A stretch of 64,000 nt of DNA from positions 682,001 through 746,000 of the forward strand of contig CAVSLJ010000002.1 of assembly GCA_963728875.1 (NCBI GenBank), in the 5' to 3' direction. This document shows positions 1-8,172 of this stretch, piece by piece. The notes beneath the pieces are model-generated. The model worked only from the letters and a program-made list of their open reading frames with translations, did no database searches and was not told where the DNA came from. The translations under genes and the position numbers were made by a program. The DNA is from DASUPK01 sp963728875 (lineage in GTDB: Bacteria; Actinomycetota; Thermoleophilia; Solirubrobacterales; 70-9). Numbering within the stretch: the first letter of the stretch is position 1; every line of letters starts with the position of its first letter.

Positions 1-751
1 ACAGGTCGCGCAGCGCACCGAGCTTGGTGGCGGGGTCGATCGCCGCCGGGGCATCGACGGTCAGCTCTCGGGCCAGGACGACCTTCTCCACCTCGCTGGC
101 GCGGATTCGCTCGACCGCGGTCACGACGATCTGCTCGTAGCGCTCCGGCGGATGACGGCCCGAGATGGAGCTGGCCGCAGTCGGATGCGGGTCCGCGGGC
201 GTCAGCGCAGCCGAGCGCAGCGAGGCGAGCCGGCCCGCGATCCGCTGGATCAGCTGATCCGGACGCGCGTCCTTGCTCGACATCGCGCACACGGTGAGGA
301 AGCTGCGCCCATCGCTCGCGGCGATCGCGATCTCCGGCAACACCGCGAGCGCAGGCGGGAAGGAGGACCAGAGTGGCGAGGCACCCCCCTCGGGCGCGAA
401 GGCGAAGCCGGTCGACCAGACGGGCCCGGCGCCGGCCGGCAGACCGGACGGCTCCTCGGCGACGCGATCGTGTGTCGCCCGCGAGCACCCGGCGGCGAGG
501 TCCGAGAACCGGTCCGGCCCCCTGCTCACCACCTCTGTCGCGGTGCCGAGTCCAGCCACCGCGAATCCCCGATCAGGCTGCTCCCAGCAGAACCAGCGGT
601 CGGTGGCGAGCCGTGATCCGGCCGCGATCGCCGTCGGATCGACGGGGCCATCGAGCTCGACCGTCGCCGAGATCAGGCGACCGTCGCCGGCGCGGGCGAG
701 AGCGCTCTCGAACTCGGAGAGAAGCGGGCCGGCGTCGAGCGCGACGCTCAC
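1..751 (-). CDS. menF: Isochorismate synthase (MenF/EntC family), 3' part cut by window edge
   Basis: About 250 residues read without a stop from a GTG at 751 to the window edge. The typical family block ERYEQIVVTAVERI...EVEKVVLARE lies near residues 205-235 and marks the start of the chorismate-binding fold; the catalytic C-terminal half is outside the window. The enzyme isomerises chorismate to isochorismate for menaquinone or siderophore/salicylate synthesis. It starts 7 bp after the ilvN stop on the same strand, so co-transcription with ilvBN is likely. Anthranilate synthase component I is the main alternative, but the ERYEQIV/EKVVLAR pattern fits MenF better. Name by similarity recalled, not searched. 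Confidence 0.8.
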   Translation of the reverse strand, partial: MSVALDAGPLLSEFESALARAGDGRLISATVELDGPVDPTAIAAGSRLATDRWFCWEQPDRGFAVAGLGTATEVVSRGPDRFSDLAAGCSRATHDRVAEEPSGLPAGAGPVWSTGFAFAPEGGASPLWSSFPPALAVLPEIAIAASDGRSFLTVCAMSSKDARPDQLIQRIAGRLASLRSAALTPADPHPTAASSISGRHPPERYEQIVVTAVERIRASEVEKVVLARELTVDAPAAIDPATKLGALRDL

Positions 752-758
752 GCGCGCC

Positions 759-1316
759 CTAGTTATCCGGCTTGGAGCGGGCGATCGCGACCTCGCCCGT
801 GCGGACCATCTCGATCAGCCCGTGCGGGCGGATCATTCGCTCGAACGCCTCGATCTTGTCGGCGCTCCCCGTGACCTCGATGGTCAGCGAACGACGGGAG
901 ACGTCGACGATCTTCGCGCGGAAGATCTCGGCGAACTGCATGATCTCGGCGCGGCTCTCGATCGGCGCGGAGACCTTGAAGAGGGCCATTTCGCGGGCGA
1001 TGGTCTCGCCCGGCTCCATGTCGCGGATCTTGATCACGTTGACCAGCTTGTGGAGCTGCTTGGTCACCTGGTCGATTGGGTGGACCGCGCCGTCGACGGT
1101 CAGGGTGATCCGCGAGATCTCCGGATCGTCGGTCGGGCCGACCGCCAGCGTGTCGATGTTGAACCCACGGCGACTGAACAGTCCGGCGACCCGGGCGAGG
1201 ACGCCGGGGCGGTTCTCGACCATGATCGAGAGGACGTGCTTGCGGCCGGTCAGGGCGCCGGCGGCGGCGTCGAGGTCCTCGAGGTTGATCAGATCAGGCG
1301 TTCCGGCTTCCATCAT
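759..1316 (-). CDS. ilvN: Acetolactate synthase small (regulatory) subunit
   Basis: 185 aa. Residues ~25-100 form an ACT domain (KHVLSIMVENRPGVLARVAG, then FNIDTLAVG), the valine-sensing fold of IlvN/IlvH, followed by the conserved C-terminal domain ending in FERMIRPHGLIEMVRTGEVA. It binds IlvB and confers feedback inhibition by branched-chain amino acids. The ATG overlaps the ilvB TGA (ATGA-type junction; a second in-frame ATG follows at 1313), so the two are translationally coupled. Length is normal for actinobacterial IlvN. The open frame continues far upstream inside ilvB but that part is antisense-like noise from GC bias. Confidence 0.95.
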   Translation of the reverse strand: MMEAGTPDLINLEDLDAAAGALTGRKHVLSIMVENRPGVLARVAGLFSRRGFNIDTLAVGPTDDPEISRITLTVDGAVHPIDQVTKQLHKLVNVIKIRDMEPGETIAREMALFKVSAPIESRAEIMQFAEIFRAKIVDVSRRSLTIEVTGSADKIEAFERMIRPHGLIEMVRTGEVAIARSKPDN

Positions 1317-2992
1317 CCCACCATGTCGCGGGCGGCCGCGCCCGCGGGAATCATGGGGTAGCAGTTCTCGTCCTTGGTCACGCGGACGTCGAGCAGGACC
1401 GGACCCTCGGCGGCGAGCGCGTCGCGCATCGCCCCCTCGACCTCGTTCTTGTCGTCGACCTGCATCCCGGTGGCGCCGAAGGCTTCGGCGAGCTTCGGCC
1501 AGTCCGGGCTCGGGCCCATCTCGACGGAGCTGTAGCGCCCGTCCCAGAAGAGCTCCTGCCACTGCCGGACCATGCCGAAGTAGCCGTTGTTCATCAGGAA
1601 GACCTTGACCGGGATCTGGTGACGGACCGCGGTGGCGAGCTCCTGGCAGGTCATGATCAGGCTGCCGTCGCCGGCGAGGCAGACGACCGTGTCGTCGGGC
1701 TGGGCGACCTTCGCGCCGATCGCGCTCGGCAGGCCGAAGCCCATCGTGCCGAGGCCACCGGAGTTGATCCAGCGGCGCGGCTCCTCGAAGCCGTAGTACT
1801 GGGCGGCCCACATCTGGTGCTGGCCGACGTCGGAGGTGATGATCGCGTCGCCCTCGGTGGCGGTGAACATCGCCTCGATCATCTTCTGGGGCTTGATCTC
1901 GCCGTCGCTCGAGTCCTCGTAGGTGAGCGGGTACTCCTTCTGCCAGGCGCGAATCTGCTCCCACCACGGATCGAGCCGCGAGCGGTCGGCCTGCGAGGCG
2001 CGGTACTCCTTGACCAGCTTGGGCAGCACTTCCTTGACGTCGCCGACGATCGGAATGTGGGCCGGGACGTTCTTGGAGATCTCGGCGGGATCGATGTCGA
2101 TGTGGACGAACTTGGCCCGCGGCGCGAACTCGGAGAGCTTGCCCGTGATCCGGTCGTCGAAGCGGGCGCCGACGTTGACGATCAGGTCGGCGTTGTCCAT
2201 CGCGTAGTTGGCGGTGCGCGTGCCGTGCATGCCGAGCATGCCGAGCCACTGCTCGTTGCTCGCCGGGAAACCGCCGAGCCCCATCAGGGTGCAGGTCACG
2301 GGGAAGTTGTCGGAGGTGCAGAGCTCGCGCAGCTCCCCGGCGGCGTTGCCGTTGATCACGCCGCCGCCTGCGTAGATCACGGGCCGCTGCGCGTTCGCGA
2401 GCGCACGGGCGGCGATCCGGATCTGCTTGATGTTCCCCTCGGTGGAGGGCTTGTAGCCCGGCAGGTTCGGGGTGTCCGTGCTCGGCTCGTACTCGATGTC
2501 GGCCCGAGAGAGGTCCTGCGGGATGTCGACGAGAACCGGACCGGGCCGCCCGCTCGAGGCGATGTGGAAGGCGGCGTGGATGTAGTCGGGGATGTAGCGG
2601 GGGTCCTGGACCATGAAGCTGTGCTTGACGATCGGCATCGTGATGCCGTTCACGTCCGCCTCCTGGAAGCCGTCCGTGCCGATCAGATCGGTCCGGACCT
2701 GCCCCGTGATGAAGACGGTCGGGACCGAGTCCATAATCGCGTCGGCGATCGGGGTGACCAGGTTGGTCGCCCCCGGGCCCGAGGTGGCGAAGGCGACGCC
2801 GACGCGGCCCGAGGCCTTGGCGTAGCCCTCGGCCATGTGGCCGGCGCCCTGCTCGTGGCGCGCCTGGATGTGATCGAGGTCGGCGTCGTGGACGGCGTCG
2901 TAGATCGGCAGGTTGGCACCACCGGGAATCCCGAAGATGTGCTCAACGCCCTCGGCCTTGAGGGCTTCCATGACTGCGTCAGCGGCGCGCAT
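1313..2992 (-). CDS. ilvB: Acetolactate synthase large (catalytic) subunit
   Basis: 559 aa ThDP enzyme condensing two pyruvates (or pyruvate and 2-oxobutyrate) for valine, leucine and isoleucine synthesis. N-terminal EHIFGIPGGANLPIYDA, the ThDP catalytic glutamate region QARHEQGAGHMAEGYA near residue 45, a central FAD-like domain, and the C-terminal ThDP/Mg motif GDGSLIMTCQELATA...NNGYFGMVRQWQ are all present. The ATG at 2992 was chosen because a hexamer TACCAT lies exactly 6 nt upstream (leaderless pattern) and the family starts with MRAADAV-like residues. It is the first gene of ilvB-ilvN-menF. No T-box or leader peptide fits in front of it because the transcript would begin at the ATG. Confidence 0.96.
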   Translation of the reverse strand: MRAADAVMEALKAEGVEHIFGIPGGANLPIYDAVHDADLDHIQARHEQGAGHMAEGYAKASGRVGVAFATSGPGATNLVTPIADAIMDSVPTVFITGQVRTDLIGTDGFQEADVNGITMPIVKHSFMVQDPRYIPDYIHAAFHIASSGRPGPVLVDIPQDLSRADIEYEPSTDTPNLPGYKPSTEGNIKQIRIAARALANAQRPVIYAGGGVINGNAAGELRELCTSDNFPVTCTLMGLGGFPASNEQWLGMLGMHGTRTANYAMDNADLIVNVGARFDDRITGKLSEFAPRAKFVHIDIDPAEISKNVPAHIPIVGDVKEVLPKLVKEYRASQADRSRLDPWWEQIRAWQKEYPLTYEDSSDGEIKPQKMIEAMFTATEGDAIITSDVGQHQMWAAQYYGFEEPRRWINSGGLGTMGFGLPSAIGAKVAQPDDTVVCLAGDGSLIMTCQELATAVRHQIPVKVFLMNNGYFGMVRQWQELFWDGRYSSVEMGPSPDWPKLAEAFGATGMQVDDKNEVEGAMRDALAAEGPVLLDVRVTKDENCYPMIPAGAAARDMVG

Positions 2993-2998
2993 GCGGCG

Positions 2999-3004
2999 AT
3001 GGTA
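2999..3004 (-). promoter_or_regulatory. -10 element of leaderless ilvB promoter
   Basis: TACCAT on the minus strand, 6 nt before the ilvB ATG (2992). Same spacing recurs in front of many genes here, so the mRNA probably starts at or next to the initiation codon. Confidence 0.55.
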
Positions 3005-3080
3005 GCCAAGCGGTCGACTCGCGCGCGAGCCGTGGCTGTCACGATCCGGATCGTTCACGGTTGCGGTACATCGGCAATGA

Positions 3081-3644
3081 ATGGGCACCAAGCCTGCGGG
3101 TGTGATCAAGCCTGACGAGGAGAGAGGTACGGGTGGTGTGTTTGACACCGGTGGCGCCCGCTACCCAAATGACAGCGACCGCTCCCAGGATGCTGGCGGG
3201 AGCTACCAAACGGGTAGCGAGGGCACCCGGTCCTCGGGGGACACCCGGTCCTCAGGGGACGCCCCCTCCTCCGTCCCGAATGGTGAGGTTGCGCCGCCGG
3301 ACTACTTCCACAGCATGGCCGAGGCTGCCGCGCGGAAGGCGCGTGACGAGGAGCGCCGAGCTCCTGGCGTCTGGATGCCTGGTCCTGACGATTTCAACCG
3401 TGATCCGGAGCCCGGCGACGGGACGGACTTCGGAACCGACGGGCCGCAGAGGGAATACACGAGCCGCCAGCTCGGCCTGCGACTGCGGCCGAAACACTAC
3501 GAGCGCCTCCTCGAGGCTGCTCGTCTCTACGGGGTCAGGCCGACGACGATGGCGCGCATGATGATCGTGCGCGGCACGAACGCCATCCACGATGCCGAGC
3601 TGCGCGCACGTGCACGTGAACTGAGGGATGCGGGGTCGGAGTAA
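3081..3644 (+). CDS. Hypothetical protein with ribbon-helix-helix-like C-terminus
   Basis: 187 aa. The first ~110 residues are low-complexity, rich in Gly, Ser, Asp and Pro. Residues ~125-175 (TSRQLGLRLRPKHYERLLEA, then ARLYGVRPTTMARMMIVRG) look like a short beta strand followed by two helices, the layout of MetJ/Arc-type DNA-binding domains used by antitoxins and small repressors. No partner toxin is adjacent; the neighbours are ilvB (divergent) and sqdB (convergent). Start ATG 3081 is preceded by TACATC 8 nt upstream. I do not recognise an orthologue; the DNA-binding role is an inference from the C-terminal pattern. Confidence 0.6.
   Translation: MGTKPAGVIKPDEERGTGGVFDTGGARYPNDSDRSQDAGGSYQTGSEGTRSSGDTRSSGDAPSSVPNGEVAPPDYFHSMAEAAARKARDEERRAPGVWMPGPDDFNRDPEPGDGTDFGTDGPQREYTSRQLGLRLRPKHYERLLEAARLYGVRPTTMARMMIVRGTNAIHDAELRARARELRDAGSE
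3224..3259 (+). repeat. Two tandem 18-bp units inside the low-complexity region
   Basis: CACCCGGTCCTCGGGGGA is followed directly by the same unit with one change (CGGGGGA to CAGGGGA). It encodes a duplicated TRSSGD hexapeptide in the preceding gene, so copy number may vary between strains. Confidence 0.85.
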
Positions 3645-3653
3645 CCGCCGGCG

Positions 3654-4826
3654 TCAGCGGGTGGCCGCCGGGGTGCCCGGCTTCCACTGCGTGCGGGGAT
3701 CGATCGCGGAGTCGATCACGCGGTCGCGGTGGCGCTCGATCGTCTTCAGCATCGAGCGAACCAGCTCATCGCCGAGGTAGCTCGGCTTCAGGCCGAGGTC
3801 CAGCAGCTTGGTGTGGACCGGGTTGTAGTAGTGGTCCTCGAGCTCGACTCGAGGGTTCTCGATGTGGTCGATGTCGATCTCGAAGCCGACCTCCGCCGCC
3901 GAGCGCTGCACGAGCTCGGCCAGCTCGCCGACCGAGAACTGCTCGGTGAACTGGTTGTAGACGCGGAACTCGCCCGCGTCCGCCGGGTTCTCGACAGCAA
4001 GCTCGACGCACTGGAGGGTGTCCCGGATGTTGAGGAATCCTCGGGTCTGGCCGCCTTTGCCGTAGACGGTGAGCGGGTGGCCGACGACGGCCTGGACGCA
4101 GAAGCGGTTGAGCACCGTGCCGAACCACTCGTCGTAGTCGAAGCGGGTGGCGAGGCGCTCGTCCTGGGCGGTCTCGTCGGTCTCGATCCCGTAGACGACG
4201 CCCTGGTTGAGGTCGGTGGCGCGCAGCCCCCAGACCCGGCAGGCGAAGTGGATGTTGTGCGAGTCGTGGACCTTGGAGAGGTGGTAGAGCGAGCCGGGCA
4301 GCTTCGGGAAGGGCAGCGTGTCCTTGCGGCCCTTGTGCTCGATCTCGATGTAGCCCTCCTCGATGTCGATGTTGGGCGTGCCGTACTCGCCCATCGTCCC
4401 GAGCTTCACCAGGTGGCAGTCGGGGGCGTGGTCGCGGAGGAAGAAGAGGAGGTTGAGGGTTCCGATCACGTTCGTGTACTGCGTTTCCACGGCCTGCTCG
4501 CGGCTTGCCATCGAGAACGGCGCCGAGGGCTGCTCGCCGTAGTGGATGACCGCCTCGGGCTTGGTCTCGACGATCACCTCCTCGAGGAAGGCGGCGTCCT
4601 CGATCGCGCCCACATAGGAGCGGATCTCGCTGCCGGAGACCTCGTGCCAGGCGGCGATCCGCTCGTCGAGAGGCCTGATCGGGGTCAGGGAGTCCGTGCC
4701 GTGGCGCTCGTGCCAGCGGCGGCGTGAGAAGTTGTCGACGACGGAGACCTCATTGCCACGGGCCGAGAAGCGCATCGCCGTCGGCCAGCCGAGATAGCCG
4801 TCGCCCCCGAGGATGAGGACGCGCAT
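3654..4826 (-). CDS. sqdB: UDP-sulfoquinovose synthase
   Basis: 390 aa SDR-fold enzyme that converts UDP-glucose and sulfite to UDP-sulfoquinovose, the head-group donor for the sulfolipid SQDG. NAD-binding GGDGYLGWPTA at the N-terminus; the family-specific HYGEQPSAPFSM, GTMGEYGTPNIDIEEG, YHLSKVHDSHNI (Tyr and Lys of the catalytic YxxxK) and TDLNQGVVYG are all present. Length matches bacterial SqdB/plant SQD1. Start ATG 4826 gives MRVLILGGDGYLG; a TACTCT lies 10 nt upstream. No SqdX/SqdD sulfoquinovosyltransferase is recognisable next to it, though a GT2 gene is divergently transcribed 83 bp away. Confidence 0.93.
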   Translation of the reverse strand: MRVLILGGDGYLGWPTAMRFSARGNEVSVVDNFSRRRWHERHGTDSLTPIRPLDERIAAWHEVSGSEIRSYVGAIEDAAFLEEVIVETKPEAVIHYGEQPSAPFSMASREQAVETQYTNVIGTLNLLFFLRDHAPDCHLVKLGTMGEYGTPNIDIEEGYIEIEHKGRKDTLPFPKLPGSLYHLSKVHDSHNIHFACRVWGLRATDLNQGVVYGIETDETAQDERLATRFDYDEWFGTVLNRFCVQAVVGHPLTVYGKGGQTRGFLNIRDTLQCVELAVENPADAGEFRVYNQFTEQFSVGELAELVQRSAAEVGFEIDIDHIENPRVELEDHYYNPVHTKLLDLGLKPSYLGDELVRSMLKTIERHRDRVIDSAIDPRTQWKPGTPAATR

Positions 4827-4909
4827 GAGACGGGGCAGAGTAGCGTCCCGGACGGCGCATCGTCGTGCCCGCACGCTGGGTTTGCGGGGCCTATTCTGCG
4901 CCCGCCCTG

Positions 4910-5980
4910 ATGCTCATTCCCCTCGCCTCCGTTTTCCCAGAGGAGCTGACCGCGCTGCGCGTCGGCGGCCTCGTCCTCGCCGTCCTGCTGTTCGCGTTCG
5001 CGGTCTGGCGTCGGCGGTCGCTCTCCAACGGCGCGGTGCTGCTCGCGATCTTCGGTGCGCTGGCTCTCGCGATCGTCTCCGGCACCGAGCTGCTCAACGG
5101 ACTGCTCTCCGCGTTCGCCTTCAAGCAGGGAAACGGCGGCCGGATCCTCGGCCTGGCCGTCTTCGCGATCATCGTGCTCTTCTTCCTGGTCCTGCGGGCG
5201 TTGACCGAGAGCGCCCGGATGAACCAGCAGCTCTCCGCCCTGCTCGAGGGGCTCGCCTGGGAGGAGTTCCGCGAGGCGAAGCTGCCCGAGCGGTTCCGCG
5301 ACAAGGTCGCCGTGGTCATCCCCGCCTACAACGAGGCGGAGAGCGTCGGTGACGTGGTCCGCCAGATCCCACCCGAGGTCTGTGGCGAGAGGACGGCGGT
5401 ACTGGTGGTGGACGACGGCTCACGCGACGACACGAGCGAGGAGGCCGCCAAGGCCGGTGCGATCGCCGCCCGCCACGTGATCAATCGCGGCGGGGGTGCC
5501 GCCCTGCGCACCGGCTACCGGTTGATGGCCGAGTCGGCGGCGCTGGTGGTGGTCACGCTCGACGCCGACGGCCAGCACCTGCCGAGCGAGATGGAGCGGC
5601 TGGTGAAGCCCGTGCTCGATGACGAGGTGGACGTCGCCCATGGCTCGCGCGTGCTGGGCGACGCGGACCCGAACTCCCGCTCCCGCGAGCTGGGAATCGT
5701 CTTCTTCAACAAGCTCGTCTCCTTCATCACCCGGACGAAGGTGAGCGACTGCTCGAACGGCTATCGGGCGGTCCGCACCTCGGTGCTCCCCCAGCTGGTC
5801 CTGCGCCAGGAGCAGTTCCACACCTCCGAGTTCATGATCGAGGCGATCAAGCGGGGCGTGCCCGCCAAGGAGGTCCCGGTGACGGTCGCCAAGCGGACGC
5901 ACGGCCACTCGAAGAAGCCGGCCGTCGTTCGTTACGGCCTGGGCTTCTCCAACGCGATCGTCCGCGCCTGGTTGCGCTAG
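4910..5980 (+). CDS. Membrane-anchored family 2 glycosyltransferase with N-terminal DUF2304-like helices
   Basis: About 356 aa. Residues 1-110 carry three hydrophobic helices (MLIPLASVFPEELTALRVGG..., then two more) resembling DUF2304 membrane domains. Residues ~135-350 are a GT2/GT-A domain of the dolichyl-phosphate mannosyltransferase type: VAVVIPAYNEAESVGDVV, VVDDGSRDDT, LDADGQHLP (DxD metal site) and the acceptor-side NGYRAV and FMIEAIKRG. DUF2304 and GT2 are often separate neighbouring genes, so this is a fusion. ATG 4910 is preferred over an upstream GTG because it begins the first helix. Divergent from sqdB; a role in glycolipid or polyprenyl-phosphate sugar synthesis is inferred. Confidence 0.85.
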   Translation: MLIPLASVFPEELTALRVGGLVLAVLLFAFAVWRRRSLSNGAVLLAIFGALALAIVSGTELLNGLLSAFAFKQGNGGRILGLAVFAIIVLFFLVLRALTESARMNQQLSALLEGLAWEEFREAKLPERFRDKVAVVIPAYNEAESVGDVVRQIPPEVCGERTAVLVVDDGSRDDTSEEAAKAGAIAARHVINRGGGAALRTGYRLMAESAALVVVTLDADGQHLPSEMERLVKPVLDDEVDVAHGSRVLGDADPNSRSRELGIVFFNKLVSFITRTKVSDCSNGYRAVRTSVLPQLVLRQEQFHTSEFMIEAIKRGVPAKEVPVTVAKRTHGHSKKPAVVRYGLGFSNAIVRAWLR

Positions 5981-6012
5981 CCGTCGGCGTTGAATCGCGC
6001 CAGTCCCAGAGC

Positions 6013-6018
6013 TAGTCT
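6013..6018 (+). promoter_or_regulatory. -10 element for the first secreted paralogue
   Basis: TAGTCT, 6 nt before the GTG at 6025; leaderless pattern. The downstream paralogue has the same arrangement (TAGGTT, 6 nt, ATG). Confidence 0.5.
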
Positions 6019-6024
6019 TGGCTT

Positions 6025-6900
6025 GTGGGGAGAAGGGGCAAGCGCCTCCACAGCGCGTTCTTCGCGACCATCGCAACCGTTGCGCTCATGGCTGCACCCG
6101 TGTCGCGGGCGACGGCGGCGCTCGAGATCGGGTTCACCGACCAATTCGGTCCCGCGCCACCGGCGTTGTGCATCAACCCGGACCCGATCGATCTCGTCCA
6201 GGCGATCGGACCGCCGGCTGCGTTCTACACGGTTCCGCCCGCCCCGGGGCAATCCCTGCTGATCACCTCCTGGAGCCATCACGCGGCTGCCGGGTCGGCG
6301 CCGATCGAGTTCAAGGTCTACCGGCCGGTCGGCGGCGCGACCTACAGCGTGGTGGGACACGACGGCCCGCGCCCGCTGAACTCGGGCGTCCTCAACACCT
6401 TCTCGGGTCTCCATATCCCAGTCCTGCCGGGCGACGTGATCGGCCTGCACACGGCCGCGGCCTCCACGGCATGTCACTTCAACGCACCCGGGCAGAGCTA
6501 CCTGTTCCGGACGGGTGACCTGGCCGACGGCCAGCAGGGTGTCTTCCAGCCGAACAACGGCGAGCAGCTCAACGTGAGCGCGCTTGTGGTGCCCGACAAC
6601 AGACTGACCGTCCGCGGGGTCAAGCGCAACAAGAAGAGAGGCTCGGCCAGGATCACACTCGGCATTCCGAACCCGGGCGAACTGCACCTCGCGGGCGCCG
6701 GGGTGAAGATCCGGGGCGCCCGCCACAGATCGGTGCAGGCGGGCAATCTCTCGCTCCTCGTCCGTGCATTCGGTAGGGCCAGGGACAAGCTGCTCGATCG
6801 GGGGAAGGTCAGGGTGGTCGCCCAGATCAGCTACGTCGTCGCCGGAGCCCCGGGCTCATTCCTGCCTGTGAAGCTGACGCTGCGTAGGCGGCTGCGCTAG
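6025..6900 (+). CDS. Secreted protein with Thermoleophilia-type C-terminal repeat module (paralogue A)
   Basis: 291 aa. A signal peptide (GRRGKRLHSAFFATIATVAL..., cleavage after MAAPVSRATA) precedes a beta-rich region of ~160 residues and a C-terminal module beginning VRGVKRNKKRGSARI and IPNPGELHLAGAGVK, ending in a basic tail. This NK-rich module recurs in many secreted proteins of Thermoleophilia as I recall. No catalytic motif is visible. It is homologous to the gene at 7280-8157: both contain ITSW/LTSW, a VxHDGPR motif, DLADGQ and the same C-terminal module. Function unknown; probably an exported carbohydrate- or surface-binding protein. Confidence 0.8.
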   Translation: MGRRGKRLHSAFFATIATVALMAAPVSRATAALEIGFTDQFGPAPPALCINPDPIDLVQAIGPPAAFYTVPPAPGQSLLITSWSHHAAAGSAPIEFKVYRPVGGATYSVVGHDGPRPLNSGVLNTFSGLHIPVLPGDVIGLHTAAASTACHFNAPGQSYLFRTGDLADGQQGVFQPNNGEQLNVSALVVPDNRLTVRGVKRNKKRGSARITLGIPNPGELHLAGAGVKIRGARHRSVQAGNLSLLVRAFGRARDKLLDRGKVRVVAQISYVVAGAPGSFLPVKLTLRRRLR

Positions 6901-6917
6901 GTCCAATCCGCCGCCCG

Positions 6918-7214
6918 TCAGGCGGGCCGGTCCGCCGGGCCGGGCCTGACCTCGGATGGGTCCGGCAGGTAGAGGTCCGTTCCGCAGCGGGGGCAGACCT
7001 GGACGTGCAGCTTCACCACGTTGTTGCAGGTCGGGCAGCGCCGCTCGGGCTCGGTGTGCTCCGAGCGGTAGAGGATGGCCGCGATCAGGCCGAAGAGCGG
7101 CAGTACGGTCCCGATCAGGAACCAGATGAAGAATGAGCTGCCCTTGCCACGGCCCACGAACCCCGTGGCCAGGCCGAACAGCAGAGCGATGATGACGTAG
7201 GGGGCGCCTGCCAT
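6918..7214 (-). CDS. Small membrane protein with C-terminal zinc ribbon
   Basis: 98 aa. Two hydrophobic helices (YVIIALLFGLATGFVG and FFIWFLIGTVLPLFGLIAA) are followed by a C-x2-C-x10-C-x2-C zinc ribbon (RRCPTCNNVVKLHVQVCPRC) near residues 59-76 and a short acidic/proline tail. Such zinc-ribbon membrane proteins are common in Actinobacteria and have no fixed function. It lies between the two secreted paralogues and its ATG at 7214 is next to the promoter of paralogue B, so the two are divergently arranged. Confidence 0.8.
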   Translation of the reverse strand: MAGAPYVIIALLFGLATGFVGRGKGSSFFIWFLIGTVLPLFGLIAAILYRSEHTEPERRCPTCNNVVKLHVQVCPRCGTDLYLPDPSEVRPGPADRPA

Positions 7215-7267
7215 GAACGGTCAGCTTACGAGGGCCGCCGGGGGTTGCTTGCCCGCCCCGGCGCGTC

Positions 7268-7273
7268 TAGGTT
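7268..7273 (+). promoter_or_regulatory. -10 element for the second secreted paralogue
   Basis: TAGGTT, 6 nt before ATG 7280. It mirrors the promoter of paralogue A and argues for that start although the reading frame must shift by one base just after it. Confidence 0.5.
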
Positions 7274-7279
7274 TCCTAC

Positions 7280-8157
7280 ATGGGATCGGTGGAAACCGAA
7301 TCGGCCCGCTCGCAGCCTCTATCGGTGTGCTGCTCGCTGGGTCGTTGGCCGCTGCGGCCCCCTCCGCCGGCTCGATGACCCTGGGGCAGATCTCGACCCC
7401 GAAGACGGGCTTCACCTGTGGCAACGAGCTGGATCTGATCCAGCCGTCGGTCAGTTTCGGAAACCCGTACGTCGTGCCCGACACGGGAGGGATCACCGCC
7501 TGGACGCTCACCTCCTGGACGACGATCGGCGGGAGCGGCCCCGAGCAGCGCGCGCTCAAGGTCTTCCGCAGGGTGGGCGATCCCGCGACCTACCAGGCGG
7601 TTGCCCATGACGGGCCCCGCGACCTTACGCCGGGCGGCACGGACGGAAACACCTTCCCCACATCACTGGCGGTGCGGCCGGGCGACGTGCTTGGCCTTCA
7701 CATGACCACGACGGGGCCTTGCCTGATCGACTCCACCGACCCGTTTCTGCTCGCCACCACCGATCTCGCCGACGGCCAGTCAGACGGGTTCAGCTCCGGG
7801 ATGGGCAGGCTCGAGGTTGAGGCGGTTGTGTCCCCGACCAACACCTTCTCGCTCGCCGGCGTGCGGCGCAACAAGGCCAAGGGCACGGCGACACTCACCT
7901 TTCAGCTGCCGAACCCAGGCGACCTCAACGGCACCGGCAGGGGTGCGCGCGTGACGCCCAAGCCGGCGAGGGCCGGTGAACAGCTCCCGGCGGGTTTGGC
8001 GACGCTGGATGTGCGAGCGACCGGCAAGAAGTGGCGCAAGCTGGCCAGGAAGGGCAGGGTCAAGATTCGCGTAGTCGCCACGTACGTTCCGATCAACGGC
8101 GATCCGAACAAGCAGCCGCTGAAGGTCAAGCTGAAGAAGAAACGCAAGCGACGCTGA
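7280..8157 (+). CDS. Secreted protein, paralogue B of the gene at 6025; probable 1-base frameshift at its start
   Basis: The main frame runs to 8157 and contains the signal-peptide core IGPLAASIGVLLAGSLAAAA, LTSWTTIG, VAHDGPRDLTPGG, DLADGQSDG and the C-terminal module GVRRNKAKGTATLTF / LPNPGDLNGTGRGARV with a strongly basic end KKKRKRR. The ATG at 7280 sits 6 nt behind a -10 hexamer as in paralogue A, but is one base out of frame; adding one G to the GGG after the ATG gives MGIGGNRIGPLAAS, a sensible signal peptide. Without correction the same frame is open back to ATG 7213. No enzymatic motif; function unknown. Confidence 0.75.
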
Positions 8158-8172
8158 GGCTCGGTCCGGGGC

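Noticed and set aside
759..2249. Long minus-strand frame joining ilvN with an upstream basic stretch
   Set aside because: The upstream part lies inside ilvB in another frame; ilvN begins at the ATGA junction.
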